A DNA stretch of 64,000 nucleotides from Lachnospiraceae bacterium FE2018 (lineage in GTDB: Bacteria; Bacillota; Clostridia; Lachnospirales; Lachnospiraceae): assembly GCA_000702845.1 (NCBI GenBank), contig JNKK01000003.1, positions 62,001 through 126,000 of the forward strand, given 5' to 3'. A program made the translations under genes and the position numbers. Of the stretch, positions 47,902 through 56,689 are shown in pieces; position 1 is the stretch's first letter; the number at the start of each line of letters is the position of its first letter. The notes below the pieces were generated by a model, which worked only from the letters and a program-made list of their open reading frames with translations, was not told where the DNA came from and made no database searches.

Positions 47902-47910
47902 AGTATACCA
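47902..47910 (-). promoter_or_regulatory. Extended -10 promoter of the GGDEF/EAL gene
   Basis: TGGTATACT on the minus strand (TGnTATACT) 51 bases upstream of the start; the -35 candidate (CTGATT) is weak. Confidence 0.5.
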
Positions 47911-47986
47911 TATCCCCGCATAAGAATCAGTCATTCCTGCCTGATTTTGCAGCGCAACATGACGGCATCTGCGCGCAGACACAAAA

Positions 47987-48017
47987 ACAGCCATGCGGCA
48001 CAAAACCACATGGCTGT
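47987..48017 (-). terminator. Terminator after hppA
   Basis: Stem ACAGCCATGCGG/CCACATGGCTGT (12 bp, one mismatch) with a 7-base loop; on the minus strand it is followed by TTTTTGTG, a usable U tract. It lies 37 bases after the pyrophosphatase stop. Confidence 0.8.
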
Positions 48018-48053
48018 CTGATCCGGTCTTCACCGGAATTTAATTAATAATAA

Positions 48054-50198
48054 TTACTTCACAAGCGCGATGTTTTTGAGAACCGGTGCCAGTGTGTTTG
48101 CAACGGTAGACATCAGCTTGATGAAGATATCGAGTGCGACACCGACAACGTCCTTACGGGTATCACCGATTGTATCACCGGTAACCGCTGCCTTGTGTGC
48201 GTCAGAACCCTTGCCGTGACCTTGAACAAAGCCGCCCTCGATGTACTTCTTCGCATTGTCGAAAGCACCGCCGGAGTTGCCCATGAAGATTGCACGCGGA
48301 ACTGCGCAGACTGTTGCGCCGACCAGGATACCGCCGACGAACTGAACGCCGAACAGAAGGCCGCCGACAACCGGGATCAGAAGCGCCAGGACAGACGGGA
48401 ATACCATCTTGCGGATCGCTTCTTTTGCTGCGAGCTCGATCATCTTGTTGTAGTCCGGACGGACAGTTCCTTCCAGAACGCCCGGGATGGACATCATCTT
48501 GTCACCTTCGTCTGCCATGATCTTCGCGGAGTCGATGGTGTTATCTGTCAGCATTGCGCAGAAGTACTCAACCAGAGCGCCGCCGAGCAGACCGCCGGCT
48601 ACGACGAAGAAGGATGCGAAGTTCAGCATCAGCGGCTCACCAGGTGTGGTGTAGTTGCCGACGTAGGAAACGATCAGGGAAACGGTTGCGAATGCTGCGG
48701 AACCGATTGCAAATCCCTTACCGATTGCTGCTGTTGTGTTGCCGACTGCATCAAGCTTGTCAGTGATAACACGGACATCCGGATCCAGATGGCAGGACTC
48801 TGCCAGACCGCCTGCGTTGTCGGCGATCGGTCCGAATGCGTCGATAGATACGGTTGCGCCTACGAATGCCAGCATTCCGAGCGCGGAAATAGCAATACCA
48901 TAACCGCCGCATACTTTACCTGCGATCAGCAGGGAGATTGCGATCAGAAGTACCGGAAGCAGGCAGGAACGGGAACCGATTGCGTCGCCCTTGGTAACGA
49001 CAAATGCTTCACCTTCATCACAGATGAAAGCCAGCTCTCTGGTCGGCTTGTGATCTGTGCTGGTGTAGTACTCAGTGATGATACCGATTGCAACACCGCT
49101 GACAATACCAAGGATTGCAGAAATCCACGGAGAAGCCCAGCCGATCAGGAAGTCATCATACAGATTGCCTGCTGCGCTAAGCTTTCCAAACATTACGAAG
49201 CATGCGATACCGCCGAGAACGATGGTAACACCTGCGGAAATCCATGTGGAAAGGTCAAGCTCTCTTGCCGGGTTGTCACCCATTTTCTTGATGTTTGCCA
49301 TGCCAAGGCCGATGAGGCAGCCGATCAGACCGCATGCTGCGAGGATGATCGGGAACATGGTAGTTGCTTTGAATGTGCTGTCAGTAATATGATCCGCTGT
49401 GCCGTATGTCTGGTACATGGTGACAGCGATCATGATGGAAGCAGACATGGTTGCAACGAAGGACTCCAGAAGGTCGGAGCAGTTGCCGGCGATATCGTTG
49501 ACGTTGTCGCCGATGAAGTCTGCGATGGTGTTCGGAACACGGCTGTCATCCTCCGGCAGATCATGACGGATCTTACCAAGAATATCAGAAGAAATATCTG
49601 CAGCCTTTGTGTAGTTACCGCCTGCTACACGGTTGAACATCGCAACGATGGAGCAGCCCAGTGAATATGTGGAAATACGCATAACAGTCGGATTGACTGC
49701 CATTCCGCCGAGTTTGATCAGACCTGAGCTGACTGCTTCGTGATCGACACCGCCCTGAACGAGCAGAACCAGAACGAATCCAAGCATACCGAAGGTCTGA
49801 ACTGCAAGACCGGAGATACTTCCGCCGCAAAGTGCGACTTTAACGGTCTCCCCGATGCTCAGTGTCTCGCGTGCCTTGTTGGCTGTACGGACATTTGCAT
49901 AGGTAGCGCTTCTCATACCGAGGACACACACGATGGAACTCATGCAGCCGCCGATGATGAAAGAAATACCTGCTGTCTTCTCGATGAACAGTGTCAGAAT
50001 CACTGCCACAACGATCAGAACCTTGATAATACTTTTATACTCAGTCGCCATAAAAGTATTTGCGCCGGAACGGATAATGCCGGCCATCTCGATCATGTCG
50101 TCTGTACCCTCTGACATCTTCTTGATCTTTGCATGATTGAAGAAAATGTAAATCAGGGAGAGTGCAAGCAGACACAAAATAATTAGATAGGGTGTCAT
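48054..50198 (-). CDS. hppA: Membrane-bound cation-pumping pyrophosphatase
   Basis: A protein of about 714 residues with about 16 membrane segments that couples PPi hydrolysis to H+ or Na+ transport. Conserved motifs: DVGADLVGK-type region here as RVAGGNYTKAADISSD (Mg-PPi site), DNVNDIAGNCSDLLES, DAFGPIADNAGGLAE and GDTIGDTRKDVVG near the C terminus. The GNTTAAIGKG segment has Ala where K+-independent enzymes have Lys, so this is probably of the K+-dependent class; H+ versus Na+ cannot be decided. The ATG at 50198 has GGAGGT; an upstream start 14 codons earlier overlaps the promoter. Confidence 0.95.
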   Translation of the reverse strand: MTPYLIILCLLALSLIYIFFNHAKIKKMSEGTDDMIEMAGIIRSGANTFMATEYKSIIKVLIVVAVILTLFIEKTAGISFIIGGCMSSIVCVLGMRSATYANVRTANKARETLSIGETVKVALCGGSISGLAVQTFGMLGFVLVLLVQGGVDHEAVSSGLIKLGGMAVNPTVMRISTYSLGCSIVAMFNRVAGGNYTKAADISSDILGKIRHDLPEDDSRVPNTIADFIGDNVNDIAGNCSDLLESFVATMSASIMIAVTMYQTYGTADHITDSTFKATTMFPIILAACGLIGCLIGLGMANIKKMGDNPARELDLSTWISAGVTIVLGGIACFVMFGKLSAAGNLYDDFLIGWASPWISAILGIVSGVAIGIITEYYTSTDHKPTRELAFICDEGEAFVVTKGDAIGSRSCLLPVLLIAISLLIAGKVCGGYGIAISALGMLAFVGATVSIDAFGPIADNAGGLAESCHLDPDVRVITDKLDAVGNTTAAIGKGFAIGSAAFATVSLIVSYVGNYTTPGEPLMLNFASFFVVAGGLLGGALVEYFCAMLTDNTIDSAKIMADEGDKMMSIPGVLEGTVRPDYNKMIELAAKEAIRKMVFPSVLALLIPVVGGLLFGVQFVGGILVGATVCAVPRAIFMGNSGGAFDNAKKYIEGGFVQGHGKGSDAHKAAVTGDTIGDTRKDVVGVALDIFIKLMSTVANTLAPVLKNIALVK

Positions 50199-50239
50199 GT
50201 TGTTATACCTCCATAGAAATAAATCAAAAACCGATAACA

Positions 50240-50268
50240 ATTATACTAGATGTATTTCAGAAATACAA
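50240..50268 (-). promoter_or_regulatory. hppA promoter with a 17-bp palindrome over the -35 and spacer
   Basis: On the minus strand TTGTAT (50263-50268) and TATAAT (50240-50245), spacer 17, 42 bases before the hppA ATG. Positions 50251-50267 form a perfect 8-1-8 palindrome, TGTATTTC-A-GAAATACA, that covers most of the -35 and half of the spacer, as a repressor operator would. A second imperfect inverted repeat (AACCGAT arms at 50228-50237 and 50279-50288) brackets the whole promoter. Confidence 0.65.
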
Positions 50269-50357
50269 TCCAAACATGTCATCGGTTTTTTATAATTTTT
50301 ATGCTTTTTTTATTATTTCTTTGGTAATAATGTAACTTCTATGAAAATATTGCTTTT

Positions 50358-51785
50358 TTATTCGCGGCCGTCCCAACAATATGTGCAGAGTTTTTCACGG
50401 TCGATTCCAACCGCATCGATCATATCGTCAAGGCGGTTATACCGCAGGGAAGTAAATTTCATCTCTTTGCAGATGCCGTCCAGCATGCGCTGATACCGCT
50501 CGGAATCCGGATTGACATACTCATCCAGAATGTCGCGGGTGATCTCCTGTCCTTCTTCCTTGTTGATAATCCGTCTTGTGATCAGCTCCATCTCCGAAGT
50601 GGAACGTGAGAAATTTACATACTTGCAGCCATATACCAGCGGCGGACATGCAGGTCTGACATGCACTTCTTTTGCGCCGATCTGGAACATAAACTGAGCT
50701 GTCTCATGCAGCTGCGTTCCGCGGACGATCGAATCATCGATCAGCATCAGCCGCTCCCCTTCGATCAGTTCATGGATCGGAATCAGTTTCATCTTCGCGA
50801 TCAGGTTACGTTCTTTCTGAATGGTCGGCATAAAAGAACGCGGCCATGTCGGTGTGTATTTGATAAACGGTCGTGTCAGCGGCACGCCTGACTCATTTGC
50901 GTAACCGATCGCGTGCGCCATACCGGAATCCGGGATTCCCACGACGCCGTCGATGGTCTCCTTCGTATAAACGCCTTCTACCGCGTCGCGCTTTGCCATA
51001 TTGGCACCGCAGTTATACCGCATCTGCTCAACGGAGATCCCTTCGTAGCGGGAAGACGGATACCCGTAATAAATCCACAGGAACGTGCAGATCCGCATCT
51101 TGTCGCCCGGTTTCACCAGCGTCGTACAGGATTCCGGCGTGATCACGGCAATCTCACCCGGCCCCATTTCCTTATAATCATCGTAGCCGAGGTTCAGATA
51201 CGCGAATGATTCAAAGGAAGCACAGTACCCCTTTCCCTTTCTTCCGATGATCAGAGGCGTCCTGCCCATCAGATCTCTTGCCAGATAGATCCCGTCCGGT
51301 GTCATCAGTGCAATCGTCATAGAACCGTCAATGGTCTCCTGCGCGTACCGGATTCCTTCGATCAGATTGCCTTTCTGGTTAATCAGTGTCGCAACCAGTT
51401 CTGTCTGGTTAATATCTCCGCCGCTCATTTCCAGAAAATGCATCGTCCCCTGCTTGACCAGCTCTTTTTCGATCTCATTCACATTATTAACTTTTCCGAC
51501 CGTTGTTATGGCATAGGTTCCGTGATGTGAACGGACGATCAGCGGCTGCGGCTCATAATCTGAAATGCAGCCGATTCCCATATATCCTTCCATCTTGCCG
51601 ATGTCCCGGTCAAATTTTGTCCTGAACGGTGCGTTTTCTATATTATGAATTGCGCGGTCAAATCCCCGCTTCCCGTAGAGAACCATTCCGGCACGCCTTG
51701 TGCCGAGATGAGAGTGGTAATCGGTTCCGAAAAAAAGATCAAATACACAATCCTGTTTTAATGCCGATGCAAATATTCCGCCCAT
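50358..51785 (-). CDS. Amidophosphoribosyltransferase-like protein lacking the nucleophile Cys
   Basis: A 475-residue homologue of PurF, which normally transfers glutamine nitrogen to PRPP. The PRPP-binding motif is intact (MLIDDSIVRGTQLHETAQ, about 350-367), the Ntn-type N-terminal domain is recognisable (LFFGTDYHSHLGTRRAGM), and the end CTYCWDGRE is typical of PurF. But the sequence begins Met-Gly-Gly, not Met-Cys-Gly: the catalytic cysteine is replaced by Gly, and the usual glutamine-site residues of HRGQ and HNGN are also replaced (TRRA, TVGK). The start is fixed by AAGGAG. It is therefore unlikely to hydrolyse glutamine and might use ammonia or do something else. No purine gene is adjacent. 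Its own promoter lies at 51878-51906. Confidence 0.85.
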   Translation of the reverse strand: MGGIFASALKQDCVFDLFFGTDYHSHLGTRRAGMVLYGKRGFDRAIHNIENAPFRTKFDRDIGKMEGYMGIGCISDYEPQPLIVRSHHGTYAITTVGKVNNVNEIEKELVKQGTMHFLEMSGGDINQTELVATLINQKGNLIEGIRYAQETIDGSMTIALMTPDGIYLARDLMGRTPLIIGRKGKGYCASFESFAYLNLGYDDYKEMGPGEIAVITPESCTTLVKPGDKMRICTFLWIYYGYPSSRYEGISVEQMRYNCGANMAKRDAVEGVYTKETIDGVVGIPDSGMAHAIGYANESGVPLTRPFIKYTPTWPRSFMPTIQKERNLIAKMKLIPIHELIEGERLMLIDDSIVRGTQLHETAQFMFQIGAKEVHVRPACPPLVYGCKYVNFSRSTSEMELITRRIINKEEGQEITRDILDEYVNPDSERYQRMLDGICKEMKFTSLRYNRLDDMIDAVGIDREKLCTYCWDGRE

Positions 51786-51877
51786 ATGATCTCCTTTGCA
51801 AACTGCTGCCGACTGTCAGTCGTTCGTATTCCCTGCTGCGTCTCTGTCTAAAAAACTCCTCTGTTAATCCCGCACCT

Positions 51878-51906
51878 ATGCTAACACGCCTTTTTCTATA
51901 TGGCAA
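51878..51906 (-). promoter_or_regulatory. Promoter of the PurF-like gene
   Basis: On the minus strand TTGCCA (51901-51906) and TAGCAT (51878-51883) with a 17-base spacer, 92 bases upstream of the ATG. The 146-base leader has no obvious hairpin or purine-riboswitch fold. Confidence 0.5.
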
Positions 51907-51931
51907 CATATAAAATAGTTATAATACGCTC

Positions 51932-53851
51932 TTACAATCCTCCCATTATATTATCCAGTATATGATTAATAATCCGAAGATATTCCTGCTCGATATCGCC
52001 CGTCTGGCTTTTCTCGATACACTCTTTTGCCAGCAGAATATTATCCGTAATGATATTGTCCACGTTCTTGCTGATCATTTCATTAATATTATAGCGGTTG
52101 TTAACTGTCCATGCGTACAGCTGTTTTCCACGGTTGTGCACACGGCTCACCATCTGATCCGTCACACTGGTATGACGCACGCTGAATGCATCAGCCGCCT
52201 CCAGTCTGCTGATGCCGCCATATGCAAATCCCATCACATAAACAGTGGAGATGGTTTCATCGAGCTCTTTCACTTTTTGAATCGAGTTATAATTCTGGGA
52301 AGTCACGACACAGTTTCCTGTAAAATTCTCTTCCTGAATCATCTGCACAAGCTTTTCTTCAAGGCCTTCCTCCTGCACAGAAGGCTTGATCTCAATATTT
52401 AAAGGGATGTTAGCCTCTTTGGCAAATTCGATCACTTCCCGGAGCAGCGGAATCCGCACTCCCATAAATGCGCCGTCGAACCGGCTTCCGGCATCCAGCT
52501 TTACAATCTCTGCGTAAGGGAGCGACCAGGCAAATGCATCAACGCCTGTTGTCCGCTTGAAGTTGCTGTCATGCATCACAAAAATCTGACCGTCACTGCT
52601 CATATGAACATCAAGTTCAATCCAGTCGGCACCGAGATCTACCGCCCCCTGAAAGGCGGCCATTGTATTCTCAGGAAAATCGGCTGAAGCACCTCTGTGT
52701 GCAGTAACCTCCATTGTATGCAGATATTCAATCTTCGGGTTAAACCAGCCGCGCTGCAGCGCACTGAGATAAAAAGTGATTGCCGCAATCGAGATGACAA
52801 TCATACACCATTCGATTATCAGAATCTTTTTCCGGTGCTTTTTTTCGATCACCATGAACTGAGCGAATTCTTCCGGTGTAACCACACCGTCATGATTCAG
52901 ATCCTGTTGTTCAAATTCCTTCGCCGTACGTTTCTGAACCGGAATGCTGATCACCGGCTCACCCTTCTGCGCCTTGTGATCATAGTACAGCAGACAGATA
53001 AATACATAGGCGAACGGCATGCCGAATACCGTAAAGACAATCAGCGTAATCAGCAGCACAATCATTGTCACGGAGATAGAAAGTGCATTCAGCCGATCTG
53101 ACCACGGAAACAGTCTGCTGAAAAAAACGACCAGAAAAAGCTCCACTGCGATCAGCAGGCCATACAGTCCGAGATAGATGATCTGCTGCAGCCAGAAAAC
53201 AAACAAATCATGTATACGGTGTCCTTTTCCCAGCGCAGCGCTTTTTTTACAGGCATCAGAAACAGTGCACCCCTCCAGCGCGACATAATGAAACGCGTAC
53301 ATCCAGTGCAGGAAAACAACCAGCAGAATTACGATTCCGATCCCGGCCGCAATCCACGGAACCGGATGTCTCGAAATCTGCCGGGACAGATTTGAAGGAA
53401 GTGCCAGACGGTCCAGCGCCCCCGGAATCAGGCTCACGCTGCTGAGCATCAGCAGAAGAACCAGAATCGGAACAACCGTGATTCGTTTTGCGCGCAGCAG
53501 CGTTCTGGCATTAAAGAGCGCAAACCGGAATGCGTTAATAATATCCGTTTTCTTTTTGTGATAGGATTGGTCGATAATATAGATAACTGCGCCGACATCC
53601 AGTATCACATAGATGCCGACGGCAGTCAGAAGAATCAGCGGACAGATCAAAAAGAGCGGATTTTTCAGAAATTTGAATATATTCTCCGCTGTCAGATACG
53701 AATAGCCGGTCAGAAACATCGTCAGCTGAATGGTTCCGTAAATCAGCGGAATAAACAGCGCCGTCGTTGCAAGCTTATAAATCAGCTCAAATCCGGCAAG
53801 AACCCCGATATTCCGATTAATAACAGCCAGCGCTGTTTTCAGTCGTCTCAT
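51932..53851 (-). CDS. Membrane glycerophosphodiester phosphodiesterase with EF-hand
   Basis: A 639-residue protein. Residues 1-300 hold about seven membrane helices of the GDPD N-terminal membrane domain. A complete EF-hand loop is at 317-328 (D317, N319, D321, T325, E328), on the side between two membrane helices, and helix 345-365 follows. Residues about 380-620 are a GDPD TIM barrel with TAHRGASADFPENTMAAF, ELDVHMSSDGQIFVMHD and NIEIKPSVQEE (catalytic Glu/His set). It would hydrolyse glycerophosphodiesters, perhaps from teichoic acid or lipid turnover, outside the membrane; calcium may control it. Last gene of an operon that starts with the AsnB-like gene. Confidence 0.9.
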   Translation of the reverse strand: MRRLKTALAVINRNIGVLAGFELIYKLATTALFIPLIYGTIQLTMFLTGYSYLTAENIFKFLKNPLFLICPLILLTAVGIYVILDVGAVIYIIDQSYHKKKTDIINAFRFALFNARTLLRAKRITVVPILVLLLMLSSVSLIPGALDRLALPSNLSRQISRHPVPWIAAGIGIVILLVVFLHWMYAFHYVALEGCTVSDACKKSAALGKGHRIHDLFVFWLQQIIYLGLYGLLIAVELFLVVFFSRLFPWSDRLNALSISVTMIVLLITLIVFTVFGMPFAYVFICLLYYDHKAQKGEPVISIPVQKRTAKEFEQQDLNHDGVVTPEEFAQFMVIEKKHRKKILIIEWCMIVISIAAITFYLSALQRGWFNPKIEYLHTMEVTAHRGASADFPENTMAAFQGAVDLGADWIELDVHMSSDGQIFVMHDSNFKRTTGVDAFAWSLPYAEIVKLDAGSRFDGAFMGVRIPLLREVIEFAKEANIPLNIEIKPSVQEEGLEEKLVQMIQEENFTGNCVVTSQNYNSIQKVKELDETISTVYVMGFAYGGISRLEAADAFSVRHTSVTDQMVSRVHNRGKQLYAWTVNNRYNINEMISKNVDNIITDNILLAKECIEKSQTGDIEQEYLRIINHILDNIMGGL

Positions 53852-53860
53852 ACTTTATAA

Positions 53861-54313
53861 TTACTCACCCATTACCTGAAATACAATCTCTCTGTGACGG
53901 TCACGTGTATCACACTCGACCAGTGTCAGATTCTGCCATGGTCCGATCGTAATTCTTCCGTCCACAAACGGAATTGTGATAAACGGAGAGAGAATCGCAG
54001 ACTTAATGTGACTCGATCCGTTGTCATCTCCCCATGTCTCGTGATGCTTATAATAAACAACGCGGCCGTCCTTATCCAGATAAGGCGAGATAATATCCAG
54101 TGCCATTTTCAAATCACGCGTCACCATCCCCGGCTCGAATTCCAGTGTTGTAAGCGCCGCGACTCCGCCGGTTGTAAATCCGGTAATGATTCCGTCTTTT
54201 ATCTTTTTCTTTTCACACGCCGCGCGCACCGCGCTGCGAAAATCACCGGTTACATCGATCATGCCCATGTGACCACGGGTATGGTATTCTTTAATCTCTG
54301 TATAAACTGCCAT
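53861..54313 (-). CDS. YjbQ/UPF0047-family protein
   Basis: A 150-residue protein of the YjbQ family. It shows GFTTGGVAALTTLEFEPGMVTRDL, HETWGDDNGSSHIKSAILSPFITIPFVDGRITIGPWQNLTLVECD and a terminal HREIVFQVMGE, the family hallmarks with conserved His/Asn/Ser cluster. Some homologues have weak thiamin phosphate synthase activity; real function unknown. It lies 9 bases upstream of the GDPD start and is co-transcribed. Confidence 0.85.
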   Translation of the reverse strand: MAVYTEIKEYHTRGHMGMIDVTGDFRSAVRAACEKKKIKDGIITGFTTGGVAALTTLEFEPGMVTRDLKMALDIISPYLDKDGRVVYYKHHETWGDDNGSSHIKSAILSPFITIPFVDGRITIGPWQNLTLVECDTRDRHREIVFQVMGE

Positions 54314-54337
54314 TTTATCTCCTTCCCATACCGGGGT

Positions 54338-55045
54338 TTACAGCCGCGGCCTCACGTCATCTCCTCCGGGCGCCGGATACTGCGTCGGAAACCGGAGCGA
54401 TGCCATATAGCGCCGCGGATTCTTTGCCGGTTCAATATCATTATCTTCCAGATACCTGTTCAGGAAATAAGTTTCCTTGTCGTTTTTATCATCCGTCATC
54501 AGCAGACGGTAGCGGCATGCGCGGTGCAGAATTACATTTGCGAGATATTCAGCATCTGCATTTCCCCGGAAAATAATATCCAGATACCATCTGGCCTCTG
54601 AGAGATCACGGTAGTACAGCCGCACGCACTCTTCTGTACTGCGGCTGACCTTTCGCTGGTAACTGATCTGGGAAACCCATTCATACCGGATCATGCCGGC
54701 CAGTGTCAGCGCACGTTCTCCCCGCGGATCATCATACCTGTCAGTCCGAAAGACTGCAGCCCTTGTTTCGTCATCATGTTCACTTTTTTCATATGCAGGA
54801 ATCCGGATCATAACGCGGGAATCTGTGATGTAAAACTCCACCGGAACCCCACTGTAGTGAAGCATCTCGATTTCATCGCCGTCTTCATCGATTTTATACA
54901 GATATGCCGCCCGCGCGATGTGACGGCGGATCCGCATACCATCCCAAGGTTCAAAGCAGACTTCACCGTCCGGATCGAGATTCACGAACCGGTAAGGATC
55001 CTCACGATATCCGTTTTCCACGAGATAGACTGCCTGATAACTCAC
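54338..55045 (-). CDS. Conserved-looking protein of unknown function
   Basis: A soluble protein of about 235 residues that I do not recognise. It has no signal peptide or membrane helix and is rich in Arg, Asp, Glu and Tyr, with a DPDGEVCFEPWDG segment and a YLDIIFRGNADAEYLANVILHRACRYRLL helical segment. The start was decided by a GTG at 55045, which has AAAGGA 8 bases upstream; a TTG 11 codons earlier has no ribosome site. Operon position between the AsnB-like and YjbQ genes suggests a related, unknown job. Confidence 0.6.
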   Translation of the reverse strand: MSYQAVYLVENGYREDPYRFVNLDPDGEVCFEPWDGMRIRRHIARAAYLYKIDEDGDEIEMLHYSGVPVEFYITDSRVMIRIPAYEKSEHDDETRAAVFRTDRYDDPRGERALTLAGMIRYEWVSQISYQRKVSRSTEECVRLYYRDLSEARWYLDIIFRGNADAEYLANVILHRACRYRLLMTDDKNDKETYFLNRYLEDNDIEPAKNPRRYMASLRFPTQYPAPGGDDVRPRL

Positions 55046-55093
55046 TGCCAGTTCCTTTCTGAACAAATAAATATGCAACAGCCCGGCGGGCGT

Positions 55094-56629
55094 TTATACA
55101 CCAAAGTAAATGTCATACCAGACAAGAAACGTATAAATGGTCCATACCTTGCGCCACAGATCAGAATCTCCCGCAAGATAAGCATCCAGAATCGCATTGA
55201 TCTCTTCCGGCTTAAAGAACTTCGCCGCAGTTTCGCTCTTAAACTTTGCGAGAACATCCTGATTATACCGGCTGTCAGCCATCCAGATCCGGATCGGCAC
55301 AATGAAGCCCAGTTTCTTCCGGAAAGCAATCTCTTCCGGAAGTACTTTTGCGGCTGCCGTGCGGAATGCGACTTTATTCTGCTCCTCATTGACCTTGAAA
55401 CGGGAAGGCATACGGGACGCAATGTCAAATACGCGCCGGTCTGTCAGCGGCATCCGGATTTCCAGTCCCACAGCAGTACTCATCTTGTCGACATTAAGAT
55501 AAATATCCCCTTCCAGCCAGATCTGAATATCCACATCCGACATCTTCGTCAGCGGATCCAGGCCTTCAGTTTCTTTATAAATATCTTCCGCGAGATGAAT
55601 CGGAAGGACATTCTCATCATAGTGCTGCAGAATGCGCTTCTTCTCATCCTCCTTCATGATGTTGGTATTGCCGACATAGAACGTCTTCAGATTCTCACCG
55701 TAACGCTCAGCGTTTCGGTACATGTTGTAGCCGCCGAAAAATTCGTCTGCTCCCTCACCTGAATAGCAGAGTTTCGTTTCTTTTGCCGTTTCACGGCACG
55801 CAATCGCGAAGGCAATCGCAGATGCATCCGCCAGCGGCTGTTCCATATGTTCCATAACAAACGGAACAACTGCAAAATAATCCTCCGGTGTAACCAGGCA
55901 GCGCGTATTCTGTCTGCCCAGAATCCGTGCTGTCTCTGCTGCCAGCGGTGACTCGTCGAAACGCGGCTCTTCATAACCGCAGGAACCTGTCATCTGCACA
56001 TCCGACATAGCCAGAACATAAGAAGAATCCACACCGCCTGACAGGAAGGACCACGCATCCTCATCAGGCTCTTTCACCTCCGGCATCACCGTCTGAATAG
56101 TCTCATGAATCTCATCTGCCCAGTCTTCCAGCGTTTTACTCTCATCCGGATGGAATTCCGGAGTCCAGTAGCGGCGGATTTCCGTCTTTCCGTCTTTCCG
56201 GATCAGACAGCGCCCGGGCATCAGCTTTTTCAGTCCTTTGAAAAATGTCTCCTCTCCGGCAACGTAGGTCAGAGAAAGATACAGCTGCAGCATTGACTCA
56301 TTCAGTTCCTTTACAAAACCCGGCTGCTCGAGAATCGGACGGATCATCGTACCGTAAAGCAGTTCTCCGTCAGCTGTCTCATAATAGTAAAATGGTTTTG
56401 TGCCGAACGGATCGCGCACGCAGAACAGCTTCTCCTCATCTGCATCCCAGAGGGCAAATGCAAACATACCGTGCAGATGCAGCGGCATCTCCTCGCCCCA
56501 GGTCTCATATGCCTTTAACAGAATCTGCTGCTCCCGCGCTTCACGCGAAAGTGCTGTATCAATTCCCAGTTCCTCCGCCAGTGCCTTCCAGTTCCGGATG
56601 TGGCCGCGGTATTCTCGAATCTCTGTCAT
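55094..56629 (-). CDS. Asparagine synthetase-like protein lacking the glutaminase N terminus
   Basis: A 511-residue AsnB homologue. The synthetase part is complete: FLSGGVDSSYVLA (PPi loop SGGVDSS at 197-203), GEGADEFFGGYNMYRNAER and KLGFIVPIRIWM. The N-terminal domain starts only at the position that corresponds to about residue 70 of ordinary AsnB (REYRGHIRNWKALAEELG aligning to the NGEIYNYRELREEL region), so the Cys1 nucleophile and first strands of the Ntn fold are missing. AAGGAG lies 7 bases before this ATG, and no matching upstream fragment was found in any frame. Ammonia may be the nitrogen source, or it may perform another adenylate-forming amidation. First gene of the operon; the leader holds the palindrome array. 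Confidence 0.85.
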   Translation of the reverse strand: MTEIREYRGHIRNWKALAEELGIDTALSREAREQQILLKAYETWGEEMPLHLHGMFAFALWDADEEKLFCVRDPFGTKPFYYYETADGELLYGTMIRPILEQPGFVKELNESMLQLYLSLTYVAGEETFFKGLKKLMPGRCLIRKDGKTEIRRYWTPEFHPDESKTLEDWADEIHETIQTVMPEVKEPDEDAWSFLSGGVDSSYVLAMSDVQMTGSCGYEEPRFDESPLAAETARILGRQNTRCLVTPEDYFAVVPFVMEHMEQPLADASAIAFAIACRETAKETKLCYSGEGADEFFGGYNMYRNAERYGENLKTFYVGNTNIMKEDEKKRILQHYDENVLPIHLAEDIYKETEGLDPLTKMSDVDIQIWLEGDIYLNVDKMSTAVGLEIRMPLTDRRVFDIASRMPSRFKVNEEQNKVAFRTAAAKVLPEEIAFRKKLGFIVPIRIWMADSRYNQDVLAKFKSETAAKFFKPEEINAILDAYLAGDSDLWRKVWTIYTFLVWYDIYFGV

Positions 56630-56689
56630 GTACTTCTCCTTAATAATCCTATCTGTTCTCTTTCCTGTAGATTGAGGTTTGTCGTAAAT

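Noticed and set aside
50199-50357. Riboswitch in the hppA leader
   Set aside because: The leader is short and explained by the promoter and its inverted repeats; no conserved aptamer core was recognised.
55094-56629. Simple frameshift explaining the short AsnB
   Set aside because: An ATG with AAGGAG at the right distance starts the frame and no N-terminal AsnB sequence was found in other frames upstream.
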